DNA of 64,000 bases from the NCBI GenBank assembly GCA_028023455.1, contig JAQFVV010012512.1:3261935-3325934 (forward strand), in the 5' to 3' direction. Shown here one piece after another: positions 34,601 through 45,870 of the stretch (its first letter is position 1; the number at the start of each line of letters is the position of its first letter). Under the pieces are notes generated by a model, which saw nothing but the letters and a program-made list of their open reading frames with translations, made no database searches and was not told the DNA's origin. The translations under genes and the position numbers were made by a program. The DNA comes from Epiperipatus broadwayi. Taxonomy: Eukaryota; Onychophora; Udeonychophora; Euonychophora; Peripatidae.

Positions 34601-35389
34601 ATTATTCTTAAGAGAGATATACCCATAGTAGTGGATTCACTCTTGGTAGTGGTGGTTTCATTCGTCACTCATTCTAACCATTGCAAATACTCATAGTAAG
34701 TGTTAAAGTATTCATTTACCATAGCTATAAGTTTTAATCTAGGAATAATAATTTAATTAAGCTTAAGATTTATTCATGGATCAACTGATGGCTGACTTAG
34801 TGACATCTCCAATATTAATTAGTAAATGGATATTATAACTTTTCTTAGCTAAAGAATAAATAGGGGGTTAAAAACTTCTAAAACTTTCAATAATTATAAA
34901 TAATATTTTCTTCTATATTGTTTCTCTACTGGAGTTGTTATAGGATTGGCACAACATATCTAGAAATGTTAACAGCAGCAGGGTAGGAAGTGAAAAGAAA
35001 CTATCATATATAAATTATGAATCAAATAATGAGAATCTGTATTTTTGCTCAACACACACACACACATATATATATATATATTAAACATAACTCAATGAAT
35101 ATGTAAAACAACTCTAAATGTTGAACAAAGGATCAGAAATAAAATGAATCAACCTATTCTTAAAGCTGTGATGTTTATAAACATACCTTTGTCAACATTG
35201 TTGATAATTTAGAGTGAAATTAATATATCAGCCAGATGAAATATGGCACTTAAAAGTTATTAAAATCATAATCAAGTATACAAGGCTGGTCACAGAATTT
35301 CTCTTTAAAGACATTGATTGTAATAATTAAATAAGATTTAATATGTAAATTTTAAATAAATAGCACAATATTTATGTAAACAATGGGAG
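31696..35389. other. 3.7-kb AT-rich region without supported features
   Basis: A 78-codon plus-strand frame at 31900-32136 has no known domain. 33000-34100 retains some CpG and GCATGCAT-type motifs. Short TA runs occur at 33090, 33357 and 35061. No repeat partner within the window was found, so this may be single-copy intergenic or intronic DNA. Confidence 0.4.
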
Positions 35390-35632
35390 TAAATCACTCT
35401 CTTCTCAGACTATGAAATAAAAATGCTCTAAACATTGAACAAAGAATCAAGAATAGAATTAATTCATCTATTCTGACAGTTCTGAATTACCATCAGTATC
35501 CACAAAAGTATGTTTATAAACATCAGAGCTTTTTGAATAGGTGGATCCATTCTATTCTTGATACTTTGTTTAACATTTAATGTGATTTTAATTCATAGCC
35601 TGGAGAGAGAATGATTTACTTTTATTCTTTAT
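35390..35632. repeat. Inverted repeat, ~85-bp arms
   Basis: The left arm AGTAAATCACTCTCTTCTCAG...AACATTGAACAAAG-AATCAAGAATAGAAT (35390-35460) pairs with ATTCTATTCTTGATACTTTG...GAGAGAATGATTTACTTTT (35549-35625). The spacer repeats GTTTATAAACATCAGA. A related single arm lies at 35105-35200 (TTGAACAAAGGATCAGAA, GATGTTTATAAACAT). Confidence 0.75.
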
Positions 35633-35759
35633 ATATATAATTATATAATTGAATATTTATAAATACAGTAATTAGGTAATTAAAAAGTTTATCCACTTAA
35701 TAGCGTTTTTGATTATCCTACTAATCTTTGTCAACTAACACTTTGAAAGGCTAACCTTC

Positions 35760-37440
35760 CCACAAATTCTGTAATCTTAACATTTCTGCCTGCCTGTTAA
35801 TTAAGTCATGCTTGTATTTTTTATTAGCATAGCCTCCTTTATTTTCCTTTTATTGTTATTTTTTTCAATTTGCAATATTTTACATTATTAAAATTGAATT
35901 CAAAACCATAAATACATGACTTATTATGATCGTAAAAAACAGATGCTGAAATATTATTATCTACTTTACAATTTTGTTCGATTTCTGAACATGTTTTAAT
36001 AACAGCAAGTGCCCTCTAGTTCTTTTTTCCAATGTACATCTCAGTTCACCTATATAACCACTGCCACACCTACATATCCATTTATAAATGACACAATTTT
36101 TATTTATAAATAAGGTTTTATCTTTAGAGTTATTTATTATTTTGTTTAATGTAGAAGGTATATAAAATGCAATATCACATAAACCTTTATAAATATTCCT
36201 TATAAAATTTACTTGATCATGTGAAATATATGATATTGATATCCATATTTTTTTTATTAGCAGGAGAATCAATATTATTATTAAAATTTTTATTCTTATA
36301 TTTTGTATTAAAATCTCTAATAAAATTATATATATGATTATAATTGTAGCCAACATATTCATTCGAATATATTTCAATATTTTTGCCTTTATCAGATGAA
36401 TATTTGCAAAGACTATTATTTCTAAATAAGAAGGACTTCAAACCTACAACTTTGTTGTGACATTGGCACTCTTGATTTATATGGAATATAACCTCTTTTT
36501 ACTATTGGTCTAATGGTCATACAGTAATCCAGCATACATCGATTTCTAGTTATTTTCAGATCAAGAAACTGAACGCATATTAAATTTTCATCTGTTTTTA
36601 TTCATTTTAGGCCTTTTAAACCACATAATTCTTTAAACAACTCATCAATTGTATTTGGTTTGCCATATACAAAAACATCATCAACATATCAACAATATAC
36701 AGTAATATTTTTTTGATGAAATTCCTTTTTCAAAATATTTTCTTCATATATAGAAATTATAAAATTATATATTTGAGCAACAGTAGGTAAACCCATTGGC
36801 CAGACATTGCCCATTTTATAAAAACACTTTTTAAAAACTGCATAAATGTTTCAGTTATAAATTTTATTATTTTCACTTTAACATTTTTAAAACTTAATGT
36901 GTTGGAAATAATTTCAATAGATGCTAATCGATCAATTGATCCATATATTTCACTTACATCTAGTGTACATATTATGTCATTAATCTTTACATTACAGATT
37001 TTATTAACAAAATCAAATGAAGAACATGTTGTATATTTACCAAAACCAAGAATTTATTGTAGCATTTTCTCAATTAAACAACACGTTTCATAATAAAATG
37101 CCCTGCCAAAATCCAATTATTAAATGTAATGGTTCATTTTCTTTATGCAGTTTTATATTTGAAAAAATCCTGGGACATAATGCAGCAGAAGGATAAATTT
37201 ATAATAAGTACTATTATCAATCACATTATTTTTGGCTTTTTTTAAAAATGTTATTAATAAATTGAATATGTAAATTTTTTATATTTACTTTATCAACTTT
37301 CATAAAGTTAAGATTATTCATTTGAGTAACAACTTTGTCTTCATAATCAGATTTTAGTAATAAACACATTCTAAGTCCTTTATCTTTTTTATACAAACTA
37401 AATTATTCTCAGAAGTAAATTTTTTAAATACCAGGTACAT
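35760..37440 (-). mobile_element. Degenerate Penelope-like element (reverse transcriptase + GIY-YIG)
   Basis: Read on the minus strand. The 5' part (about 37090-36780) gives CTLDVSEIYGSIDR, a PLE RT palm-like motif. The catalytic block Y-V-D-D is encoded by the complement of 36677-36688, within YVDDVFVYGKPNTIDELF. It is preceded by MGLPTVAQIYN, the expected polymerase motif B/C spacing. Then comes the GIY-YIG endonuclease (frame 36377-35961, residues about 95-127): VIYKWICRCGSGYIGELRC. The end (35880-35760) has EAMLIK-like sequence related to the PLE tails at 3563-4181. PLEs retrotranspose using both domains. The coding sequence is broken by stops and frameshifts, so this copy is dead. No terminal repeats were found. 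The GIY-YIG motif is read as Y-K...G-Y-I-G. Confidence 0.8.
35961..36377 (-). pseudogene. GIY-YIG endonuclease domain of the PLE
   Basis: A 138-codon open stretch. The N-terminal 85 residues are hydrophobic and not domain-like. The recognised part begins near residue 93: a cysteine-rich GIY-YIG motif (YKWICRCGSGYIG) then R-x-x-L-E-K-R-x-x-x-H, as in PLE endonucleases. A continuation exists only in other frames. The upstream ATG is not a credible natural start; the domain is part of a longer RT-endonuclease polyprotein. Confidence 0.7.
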
Positions 37441-38035
37441 CACAGCATATAGCCTGAATTATGTATATGGATGACATTACAGTCTTTCTTCTAGAAAACA
37501 GATACCAATACTACAAAAAATACTTCAAGATTTCAAATCAACACACCATCTTAAGTTTAATAAGAATAAAACTACTGCCTGGTTGTTCTACGCAAGTAAA
37601 GCCATGCATACAAATTTTCCAAGGTTCCTCAACTTTCCCTTCTATATGGGGACAAGCACAATGAAACACAAAATCCAGAACAAATTAAAAGATAAAGCAT
37701 AAAGAATCCCTGCTTCTCTATCAAAGCTTATCTCTCAATATATGCTAAAGAACAATTGTTTAACCAGCTAGTGATCACCAAAATAATTTACTATTCTCCC
37801 ACAATTCAATTCTTTAAAGCTGTTACATCAAAAATATCTTCATATTATAATATGCTTTCTATAAAATAGAAAGACAGTGTCAATATCTACATGATGTCTT
37901 AGCCCCTCAACAATATACAAAATATTAAAAGAATAAGTGGAGTGATATTTATTAAGAAGTAAAATATGGAAGAGCAACATTGTGGAGATTAATGGTATAT
38001 CAGACAGAGAGGTACAATTAGTTATTTAATTTAAT
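37440..38035 (+). mobile_element. L1/Tx1-like LINE relic (post-RT region)
   Basis: Frame-hopping translation gives a run resembling YMDDITVFL (from 37461; the second residue pair D-D matches the RT active site Y/F-x-D-D). It continues with ILQKILQDFK, LKFNKNKTTAWFY, SKAMHTNFP, and after about 60 codons QLVITKIIYYSPTIQFF. The order (active site, FNKNKT block, then the L-P-x-I/Y-x-x-P region) is that of L1/Tx1-type ORF2. At least four frameshifts or stops interrupt it. It directly abuts the 5' side of the minus-strand PLE at 37440, so one element may have inserted in or beside the other. Confidence 0.6.
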
Positions 38036-38555
38036 GAAAGATACCAATGCAGATAATTCAGGTTTATGTCCCAACAAGTTAGTAATGGATTTTTTATGTG
38101 GATGTACAAAATGTTTTTGATCAGACTAAATAACATTATCATGGGAAACCTAGAATTGATAAATAATTGAAAGATAAAAATGTTGCAGATAAATTTGGTA
38201 ATGATGTTATAAATGTGAGAAAAACAGATTTGTGGAATTCACAAAAACAGAAAAATTGTATATTATGAATTTTTTCTTTGTGAAAAATGCTGGAAAGGGA
38301 CATAGAAGCATTATTGGAATTATATTATATTTTGTCTTAAAAGAAAATGTGTATTTCAAAAGCATAATGTTCTTAGTAGATTCAAAACAAGAAGTGATTA
38401 TTAAGTAGTCAAAATAAGAGTCATAGATCACATGACCCTATTCTCTTAAGCTTGTAAATTATAAACAATGAGGATTGCCAATTCCTCAACAAGCTTTGTG
38501 ATAAATGCTTAGCCAGAGAAAGCATTTAAAATATCTCTGTCAGGAACACACACTC
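38036..38555. other. Unassigned sequence
   Basis: No motif, frame or repeat partner could be supported. Confidence 0.4.
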
Positions 38556-38604
38556 CCAAACCCCTGACTATGGTTTCATGCTTTGGCACTCCTCAGAGAG
38601 GTGC
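38556..38604 (-). ncRNA. Hammerhead ribozyme, complete core (family B, divergent)
   Basis: Minus strand: CTGAGGA (38590-38596), stem II GUGC/GCAU (4 bp with a G-U at the core side), GAAA (38574-38577), stem III ACCATAGT (38567-38574), cleavage residue C (38566), stem I CCTCT with AGGGG (one U-G). All invariant residues present; five stem I pairs. Downstream on the plus strand (to about 38700), AGACACTAGATCT, AGCCAGCATTTATCTAA and GTTTGGACACC follow the family B layout, so it is a lone left-arm unit. Confidence 0.7.
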
Positions 38605-38829
38605 CAGGGTAGGTTTAGACACTAGATCTAAAAATACCAACCCAAAGCCAGCATTTATCTAAAAGTTATCTACTAAGTTGAAAATTTGAAATGTTTGGAC
38701 ACCTACATAAGATAACATTAATACAAAATTAGAAAGAGAAAAATTATTAAGAAAAACATTATTTATATTTGACATTCCTATCTTTCAGAAACACTTTACT
38801 AAAATCATTTTAAATATTAACAGATGTTG

Positions 38830-41030
38830 AAAAGAGTTCAGAATAACTGAACACTATTAAAAATTGCTATAAAAATAGCAGTTGCAAAAAAGTAGCAGTT
38901 TACCAATAAATTTTCTACTGAGATAAGACAATATATAAAAAAACCAAGAAATATAAGAATATGCAAAAGTGATCCACTAATAAAAATTGAGTATCTAGAG
39001 CTTTTCAAAATAGTGCAAAAAAGAATTAATGTTAATATAAAAAATATAATTGCAAATTGGTAAGGAAAGCTATAAAAAATAAATAATAGTCTCAAAAATG
39101 TGAAGCAACATTTTGATATTGGGAGATAAATTATTTTTGCAGCAAGAAGAACATATGAACTATTATTAAAAAGAGAGGTCACATTATAAAACTTAATTAA
39201 AAAATTATATAGTAATAAAAAGCTAGAAACCAAAGTATCTCCTAAAGTTCTTACATCTTCTGAATTGCCCAACATTTTAATGAAGAACACAAACATCCAA
39301 TTAAATCTACAAAAAAATGAAAAGCTCCAGGAAATGATAGAATTATAATATTCAATTGAACAAATACTTTACTACTTTTACAATGCTTTATTATCCACCC
39401 TTTCCTGCAGTTTATAGTTTTGATTGCCCCAGCAATCTTCTTCAGAACATTATATCTCCTAATCTCAATTGTTGAGATTAGAAGATATAACATTCTGAAG
39501 AAGATTTCTGAGGCAATTGAAACTGTAAACTACAGGAAAATGTGGATAATAAAGCATTGTAAAAGTTAAAGTGTTTGGTCAATTGAATATTATATGATAT
39601 ACATTTGGCAATGCAATAGGAAACATTAGTTATTAAATGATAGAATTACTGCATAATCAGTATTTTACAAGACACAGCTGAATAAATATAAAAATTGTTG
39701 GAAAAATTATGTACCAAATGTCTGAATCATTGGGAAAATGTGGCAGCAATATCAATATTTAGGAAAATAAATAAAGAAAATATTAAAGATTATATCCCTA
39801 TACATCTTCTACCAAATCTATACAAAATCTTTGCCAAGGTAATTACAATTCATTTACAGTTAACTTTGAATTTCAATTAACCAAAAAACAACAAAGCGGA
39901 TTTAGAAGTGGCTTTAGAATAGTCACATCAAATATTAAGAGAAGTTATAGAAAGAATCAGTGAATACGAATTGCCATTATGTTTTGAATTTGTAAATAAT
40001 AAAAGAGCATTTGATTCTCTAAGCATTGGTACAGTGATTAACGTAATTGAGTCGCCAAGATATAATAGACTCAGGATAGTATCATATTCTAGATTATTTA
40101 TCAAAATGCAACAGCAATAATTAAATCAAGAAGATTATTATTAAAAAGGGTGTGTAACAAGATTATTCCATATTTCCAAAAATGATTATGGCAGCTTTAC
40201 AAAAATTATTTTACAGGTTAAAATGAAAAACTAAGGGAGTCAAAGTGAAGAGGTATTATTTAAATCATTTATATTTTGCAGATGATGTGGTTGTTTATGC
40301 AAATAATGCTTCAGCGTTTCATAAAATATTTCAAGAATTATCAAATAAAAGTAAGGAAGTAGCACTAAAGGTAAATGCTAAAAATACTACAGTAATATTC
40401 AATGCATTTCTCGGAAAAAGATTGTTAATTATGAATTAGAAGAAGTTAATTATATGAATACCTTGATCAGATACAGATAAAAATATAATAGATGCAATTA
40501 ATCCTAGAATTAAATTAGAATGGAATGTTTTAGTAGAAATAGCTTAATATTAAAAACAATTATATCTATGTGTTTGAAAATAAGATTTTTAATATATGTG
40601 TTGTTCTACCAGTTCATACTTATGAATCTGAATCTTAGACACTAATCACAAGAACACCTCAGTGACTCCAGCTTATTCAACAAAGTATGGAGAGAATTAT
40701 GCTAGACATAACCAGAAGAGATAGAAAATGAAACACATAAGTGGAAGAACAAACATATACCATTGGCATCATTGAAAGAATCAAGAATCTAAAATGTAAC
40801 TGGATGGACAATAACACTAGAAGGGTTGGCAGTAGATAGACAGTAGATACGCAGTTGAAGTTTTAAACAGGATCTCAAGAGATTGTGAATGCCTCAGAAA
40901 AATTTCATATGTAAACTGCGTGGATGATATAAGAAAATTTGCCAGTATGCTATGGAAAAGAGACACTAGGGATTGGAGAAACTGGATTAAACTTGGAAAG
41001 ACATTCGTCTTGTACTAGATCAATAATAGT
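38830..41030 (+). mobile_element. Degenerate RTE-like non-LTR retrotransposon
   Basis: Pieces in order: a linker region before the RT (38830-39290 in plus frames); YIPIHLLPNLYKIFAKV (39695-39880), the 'Y-R-P-I-S-L-L' motif of LINE RT; FRSGF (about 39899) and EYELPLCFEF (about 39965), then AFDSL; the active site FADD (40275-40286) in HLYFADDVVVYANN; EVALKVNAKNTTVIFN; and, frame-broken, a C-terminal part with the ETWT-like and H-I-A-R-like stretches up to about 41010. The order and wording fit the RTE clade from memory. Reverse transcription and endonuclease functions are lost through many stops and frameshifts. A foldback element interrupts it at 39345-39596. Confidence 0.75.
39345..39596. mobile_element. 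Foldback element inserted in the RTE relic, with hammerhead-like cores
   Basis: Arms 39345-39467 and 39475-39596 are near-perfect complements joined at CTCAATTGTTGAG. Each arm contains, reading outward, TTCTGAAGAAGATT...AATC/AATT then (G/A)AAAC. The left arm on the minus strand has CTGAAGA, a perfect 6-bp stem GATTGC/GCAATC, and AAAAC; the right arm on the plus strand has CTGAAGA and GAAAC with a looser stem. A combined ancestor would have CTGAAGA + stem + GAAAC, the hammerhead core order known from PLE terminal repeats. The insertion point splits the LINE frame; LINE similarity resumes at about 39695. Confidence 0.6.
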
Positions 41031-43762
41031 TTAAAATGATGAAGATGATATGAAAGAAAGCATTATTTGCAACTTTCTTAAAATGACACTATTATTATAT
41101 TACTTTTAAATTTTTATTGCATTTGCACATCATTTTTTCATAAAATAAAATAAAAATGAATGAATTTGTGAAACTTTTCAGGTTTCTAGCAAGATATAGA
41201 TATATGCCATCATTTTAAAACTAATTTATTTATTCTATTATAAAATACTCAATCACTAATATAGATGAAATGTTACGATATAAAAGAAATAAGAAAATGT
41301 TACTTCCTCTCCCCCCCCCCAAAAAAAAATCACATCAACTCAGCTTTTATGGAATCCAACCAAAAAAAAACAACAACAAATGTCCTCCAGTATTTATGAA
41401 GGTGAGAGCACCATAATATATAGTTATTAAAGTAATGTCAGAACTATGTAACTATGGAAACTTGGTTTTAAAAATTAAAATATTTTTTTAGAATTTTACT
41501 TCTATAGCTTGATATTTAAAATAGTATGCAGAAAAACTGCTAATTGAAATGTACATTATGTTCCAAAGTTTTAGGTGCACCTGATCCAAATCAAGCTCCT
41601 AATAAAGTCCACAAGCCAAATTCCAGTCTAAGATGGACATAGGATAATGTTGGATAGCAGTTTAATAACATTACCATGTAAAAGCTATTGATTATTCAAG
41701 CATACAATAGATGATAGTACTATAATAGAATAAATTATATATTGCAAAGATATTGTTAACAATAGCAGCTTTATCAAATATCAGCTCCAATTGCAGATAT
41801 TTGGAAGGTCTTACTCCCAAGTTTATGTTAGCATTCTTTGCTTAAATTGATGTGTTTTTGAAAACTGCATTATTATTTAATTATTTTTTTATAAAATTGT
41901 CATTTAACACAATGCTAGAATAAAGGACTTGAGAGATCTGATCTGTTTTGTGTCACATGACTTTTTGAATAAGTAACCATTTAATTATTATTTATATTAT
42001 CTTATATATAAAATCCCTATTTTCTCTGTTGTCTGATTGGTGAATGTGTGTATGTCCGTAAGACTATCACATGTCAAATTCACAATCAATTAAAAAAATA
42101 TTATATTTATGCAAAGAAACTAATTCCGCCATTAATAAAAAACACCTGGAAAAAATCAGTATGTGGTTAAATTGTGAATAAAATGTGATTACAGTACAGA
42201 AATTCATATTTAAAATTTGATATTTAGTGAAAGAAAAAAATGGATGTTACAGTATCGTATTTACATTTAATTTTGGTTAGTGTATAATTGCAGATAATTA
42301 AAGTCAAAATGATGTCCTTTCAGGTTGGTGTACAATTCTCACATTTATTTAAATAATATTAAAATCTTTTGTTTAGTTTACATTAAATCTTAAAAGAAAT
42401 TTGTTAAAGCAACCAATTAAAAAAAACACAGACTATTTAGGCCGGGTACATGTGGTTTTCTTATGAATTTTATATTTTCTTGTTGAACACAGACAATTCA
42501 ACCAAATGATTATAGTAAAATATATAAATGATTCAGCAAGTTATTATAATTAAACTAAGAAAAAAAAAGGTGACTTTGATTAATTATAGAAATGGCATAT
42601 TTAGGGAAATACTACTCTTGATATGTCTCTATCCAGAATGACTTATCATCTGTTTAGTGGAGGTTCCTCAATGGCATTTGTTACTGTAATAGTATAACGA
42701 AAGAAGATTTAAACTTGTTTATTTGTATTTTAAGTAAAAAACCCAACTAATCACACAATGTTATTGGTTCCCTTATTGTTCACAATTTCATGTTTCAGAA
42801 GCATCAAATATTTTTTCATATTTTATTCAGAATACAACTTTCATTTTTATAATAAGTTAAATGAAATTTCAAAGTGTAAAAAATTCTGATTGTCTTTATT
42901 AAAGATATGTTTCTATATGAAAAGATGTTTTCTTTGCATTTCATTGACTTTTACTATAATGATTGTTTCTGTGATGAATGATCTAAACAAGCATAAATGT
43001 TATTTGAGAAAAATGTGTGTATATATATATTTTCAAAATCTAAATTATTTGCTTATAACATTTTATAAACAATACAAAGGATTGATTTCTTTTAATAACC
43101 TTAGTTGCTTTAGAATATTTTATCTAAAAAACAAAAGACATTTGGCCAATATTACCCTAACAAAAACTAAAACATAAACCTTCAAAAAAACATTAAAACA
43201 TAATGTGTATTTTTTTAGAAAAATTTAAGTTTTCTAAGCCTCTATAAATCCAAATAAAAAATTTTAAAGGTTGAACTATAAAAAGCTTTTTTTAAGAATA
43301 AATAGTCCATTTCAGGACAAAGGTCTTTCTAGAAACTATTATAGAAAAATAGTGAAGAAAAAGATTGAACTCATCAAGGTTGATCTAGCTAATTCAAAGA
43401 AAAATCCTACTCTTGAAAGAGATTTCACTGACCTGAATTTAAACCCCAGATTGTAAATCCCAAGTCTACACAACAATGTCCTATTATAGTATTTTTTAAA
43501 AAATAATCCAAATCAATGATATATTTGATCAAAGTTCTTCAGTTGGGATAAGACTTCTTCTGACTGGAAATTTCTAATGTATGTTTGATTTCCATCTTTA
43601 AATACCATTATTGTAAGAGTAATTAATATTGGTGTCGAAAAATAAAACAATATGTTATTAATATATATTATTAAAAACTTTCTGAATTATTGACTCATAA
43701 GGATTAGGTATATATTTTAGTCACTAATTTTATTCAATGGTAAATTATTTGCTATGTGGAGT
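41031..43762. other. AT-rich region without supported features
   Basis: Contains a C10A9 tract at 41310 and the frames 42890-43177 and 43271-43456, which have no recognised domain. The block at 42003-42070 (TCTCTGTTGTCTGATTGG, ATGTCCGTAAGACTATCAC) has the look of a dispersed-repeat 5' end but its class is unclear. Confidence 0.4.
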
Positions 43763-43872
43763 TAGTGATGAAGTGATACATTTTGAAAATAATGGTCTGT
43801 GGATTGAAGCTCAGATCCACCACTTTCAGGGCTCAAACGTCGTATTAACTCTTGGAGCAATAACCCATTCTC
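43763..43872 (+). mobile_element. tRNA-derived SINE (tail type AGCAATAA-CCATT)
   Basis: A-box-like AGTGATGAAGTGATAC, B-box-like GGATTGAAGCTC, then TTTCAGGGCTCAAACG and the tail TTGGAGCAATAACCCATTCTC. The tail matches the SINEs at 19703 and 22606. Confidence 0.55.
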
Positions 43873-44004
43873 GCAATATATACATTATAAGATAATAATA
43901 AAAAATTTGAATTAATTTATTTTTCCAATACCACTCTATATTTTCTCTTTTGTCACATGTTATAAACTAATGTGCATTATTCATATAAAAAAAAAATTTT
44001 TCTA

Positions 44005-44180
44005 TCTGGACCAACTGATGATTGCTCGATTAGCATGAAATACGTATATTGGTGATTATTTATCTTTTCAACATATATGTGTTAAGTGTATTAGTGTTAG
44101 GAGATAGTGTCGAGAGTGTGGGTAATGTGAAAGTCTGTGCTCATATACCCTATATATTACATATATAGACACAGGTATAT
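44005..44180 (+). mobile_element. Family D hammerhead element, single copy
   Basis: Begins with the hammerhead at 44010-44053, followed by GATTATTTATC, GTTAAGTGTATTAG, GAGATAGTGTCGAGAGTGTGGG and GTGAAAGTCTGTGCTCA. These line up with the right arm of the palindrome at 24870-25570 (GATCATTTAT, GAGATAGAGTGGATAG, GTGAAAGTCTGTGTTCA). Non-coding. It shows that the family also exists outside palindromes. Confidence 0.65.
44010..44053 (+). ncRNA. Hammerhead ribozyme, complete core (family D)
   Basis: ACCAA (44010-44014), CTGATGA (44015-44021), stem II TGCT/AGCA (4 bp, loop CGATT, closed by a U-U pair), GAAA (44037-44040), stem III as the palindrome ATACGTAT (44040-44047), H17 = A44048, then TTGGT (44049-44053) pairing with ACCAA through five Watson-Crick pairs. 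All invariant core bases present, triplet AUA satisfies NUH. This is the cleanest single hammerhead in the window. Confidence 0.75.
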
Positions 44181-44339
44181 AATAAGCCTGTGTGTTTCAG
44201 TTATCTGCCTACTGAAATTTTATCCCAATACTCTGACAACCGTAAATATAAATTAAGACTATATAGAAACGCGGGTTTATATACCAAGTTTAATTCCAAA
44301 TAAGTGCAGTTTAATTCCTAGTAAATGTCACATATATAA

Positions 44340-45420
44340 GAGCATATAAATAATTTTCATTTACAAATACAATATACTTGTGTACAGTATATGTAAACTA
44401 TGTTTACAAATTAAAATCATATATATATTGAAAATAATTAAATACAGCTAAATCTATCGTTAAGTAAATTTTTTTTTCCTTTCCTAAAGTTGCATCTCTT
44501 TTCACGATCAAATTTTCATTACGAACAAAAAATTCTCTGTTGTGATTTCAGGTTGAGCAATATTAACTAATGTAATTATTAAGGAATTCTCAGTAAAATT
44601 AGTTATAGATGCGACCTGTACGTGTGCGTGTGTGATTGAAATCCCGTTTATATAAATATGCTATGCTGTACATGAAACCCTGCGTATAAAATCAAAATTA
44701 AATACCGTATTGTATATAAGGAAATGGTAAAACAACCTTTAGGTAACCCATTGAAGAGCAAAGATATCTCCAACACCTCTTATTAGAGATTCATTACCTC
44801 CGGGTGGTGAGAATTAAACCTCTCTTCATCCTTTTATCTTCTAGCTATGAATAGCCAAATATCCATTTATCGATCGAATATTAAATAATTAGCTAGATTG
44901 ACTAAGAACTGATTATCTAAAATAAAATTCCCAACCCAATTGATTTTTTTTCCAAAAAAATTGCTTATATTCGAACCCAGGATGTCTGGTTGGCAGTTCA
45001 AAGCATTATATTGCCCTATTATATTTTTAATTGTTTAGTGGAAAATAATAAAATACTCACGTTTTATTTAATTAATAATTAAGGAATATGCTTTTATTTT
45101 GTTTTTGTTATTTTAAGAATTTATCAGTAAATAAAAATAAAATATCGAATTCCTATTAAAAGAAGACTTTCTGTTTTGAAGCGCCTTCCTTTTAAGTTTA
45201 TAATTAAATTAAAGTAAAACTTACTTGTGTATGAATATCTTAATTACTTGAATTCATTTTTGACAGCCTGTTTGATTGAGAATTTTTTTGCGAGTTTCTA
45301 GTAATGTGTAATAGGCAGAATGTGCGCATGCTCAGAATAAAAATTATAATTAATAATAAGGATTGTCTTTTCATTACACGATCACACTTTTATCTCTAAT
45401 TATTAACAGTTTTTAGAAAT
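44340..45420. repeat. Dispersed repeat, copy 2 (partner 21480-22280)
   Basis: Collinear with 21480-22280 as described there. Longer because it carries extra sequence at about 44720-45060, including a minus-strand tRNA-like segment. CpG-bearing. Confidence 0.55.
44930..45030 (-). mobile_element. Possible tRNA-derived SINE inserted in the dispersed repeat
   Basis: Minus strand shows AGGGCAATATAATGCTTTGAA and, further on, GGGTTCGAATATAAG, an excellent B-box. It lies in the part of 44340-45420 that is absent from the partner copy, as an insertion would. Confidence 0.45.
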
Positions 45421-45870
45421 TATACTTGTCAGTTATATTCATTAAAATAATTGAAATAAGTTTAAAAGATCTCTCCCTCCTATTTAAAATTAATTATCTG
45501 CAAGAAAAAAACTTTTTTTTTTCAATTAGATCAATTTATTTTTCATTTTTCAACTTCATGATAATTACTATTTTTGACTAAATCGAAATATTTACATTGC
45601 AGCAGCTGGGATGCTATCGTCCAGCAATGGACCGATTAAAAGAATTAATTATATATATGTAAAGTAAAACAATATTAAATATTACTATTCAATCGCAGTA
45701 ATATAATCTAACACGTCTTTGCCGGTCAATTTTGGCATATGAGACAATCCTTAAAAACAAGCTTATTAAAATTATTCTTAAGGTTTATTTAAAATGGTCT
45801 GTTGAATAAAGCAATAAATATAATAGAAAAAAAGGTATGTATTGAATAAATATACATTCATTCAATTATA
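45421..45870. other. AT-rich spacer
   Basis: CAGCAGCTGGGATGC near 45600 is less AT-rich; no feature can be supported. Confidence 0.4.

Noticed and set aside
34775-34815. GGATCAACTGATGGCTGAC, similar to the start of family D
   Set aside because: Core reads CTGATGG, there is no GAAA, and downstream sequence does not match the family.
38838-39493. Hydrophobic minus-strand frames of 152 and 80 codons resembling membrane proteins
   Set aside because: Antisense of the A-rich RTE linker region and of the foldback; poly-Phe/Leu/Ile content comes from A-rich sense sequence.
42000-42075. Possible 5' end of a Helitron-like element (TCTCTGTTGTCTGATTGG context)
   Set aside because: No matching 3' end hairpin with CTRR or other copy in the window; cannot be supported.
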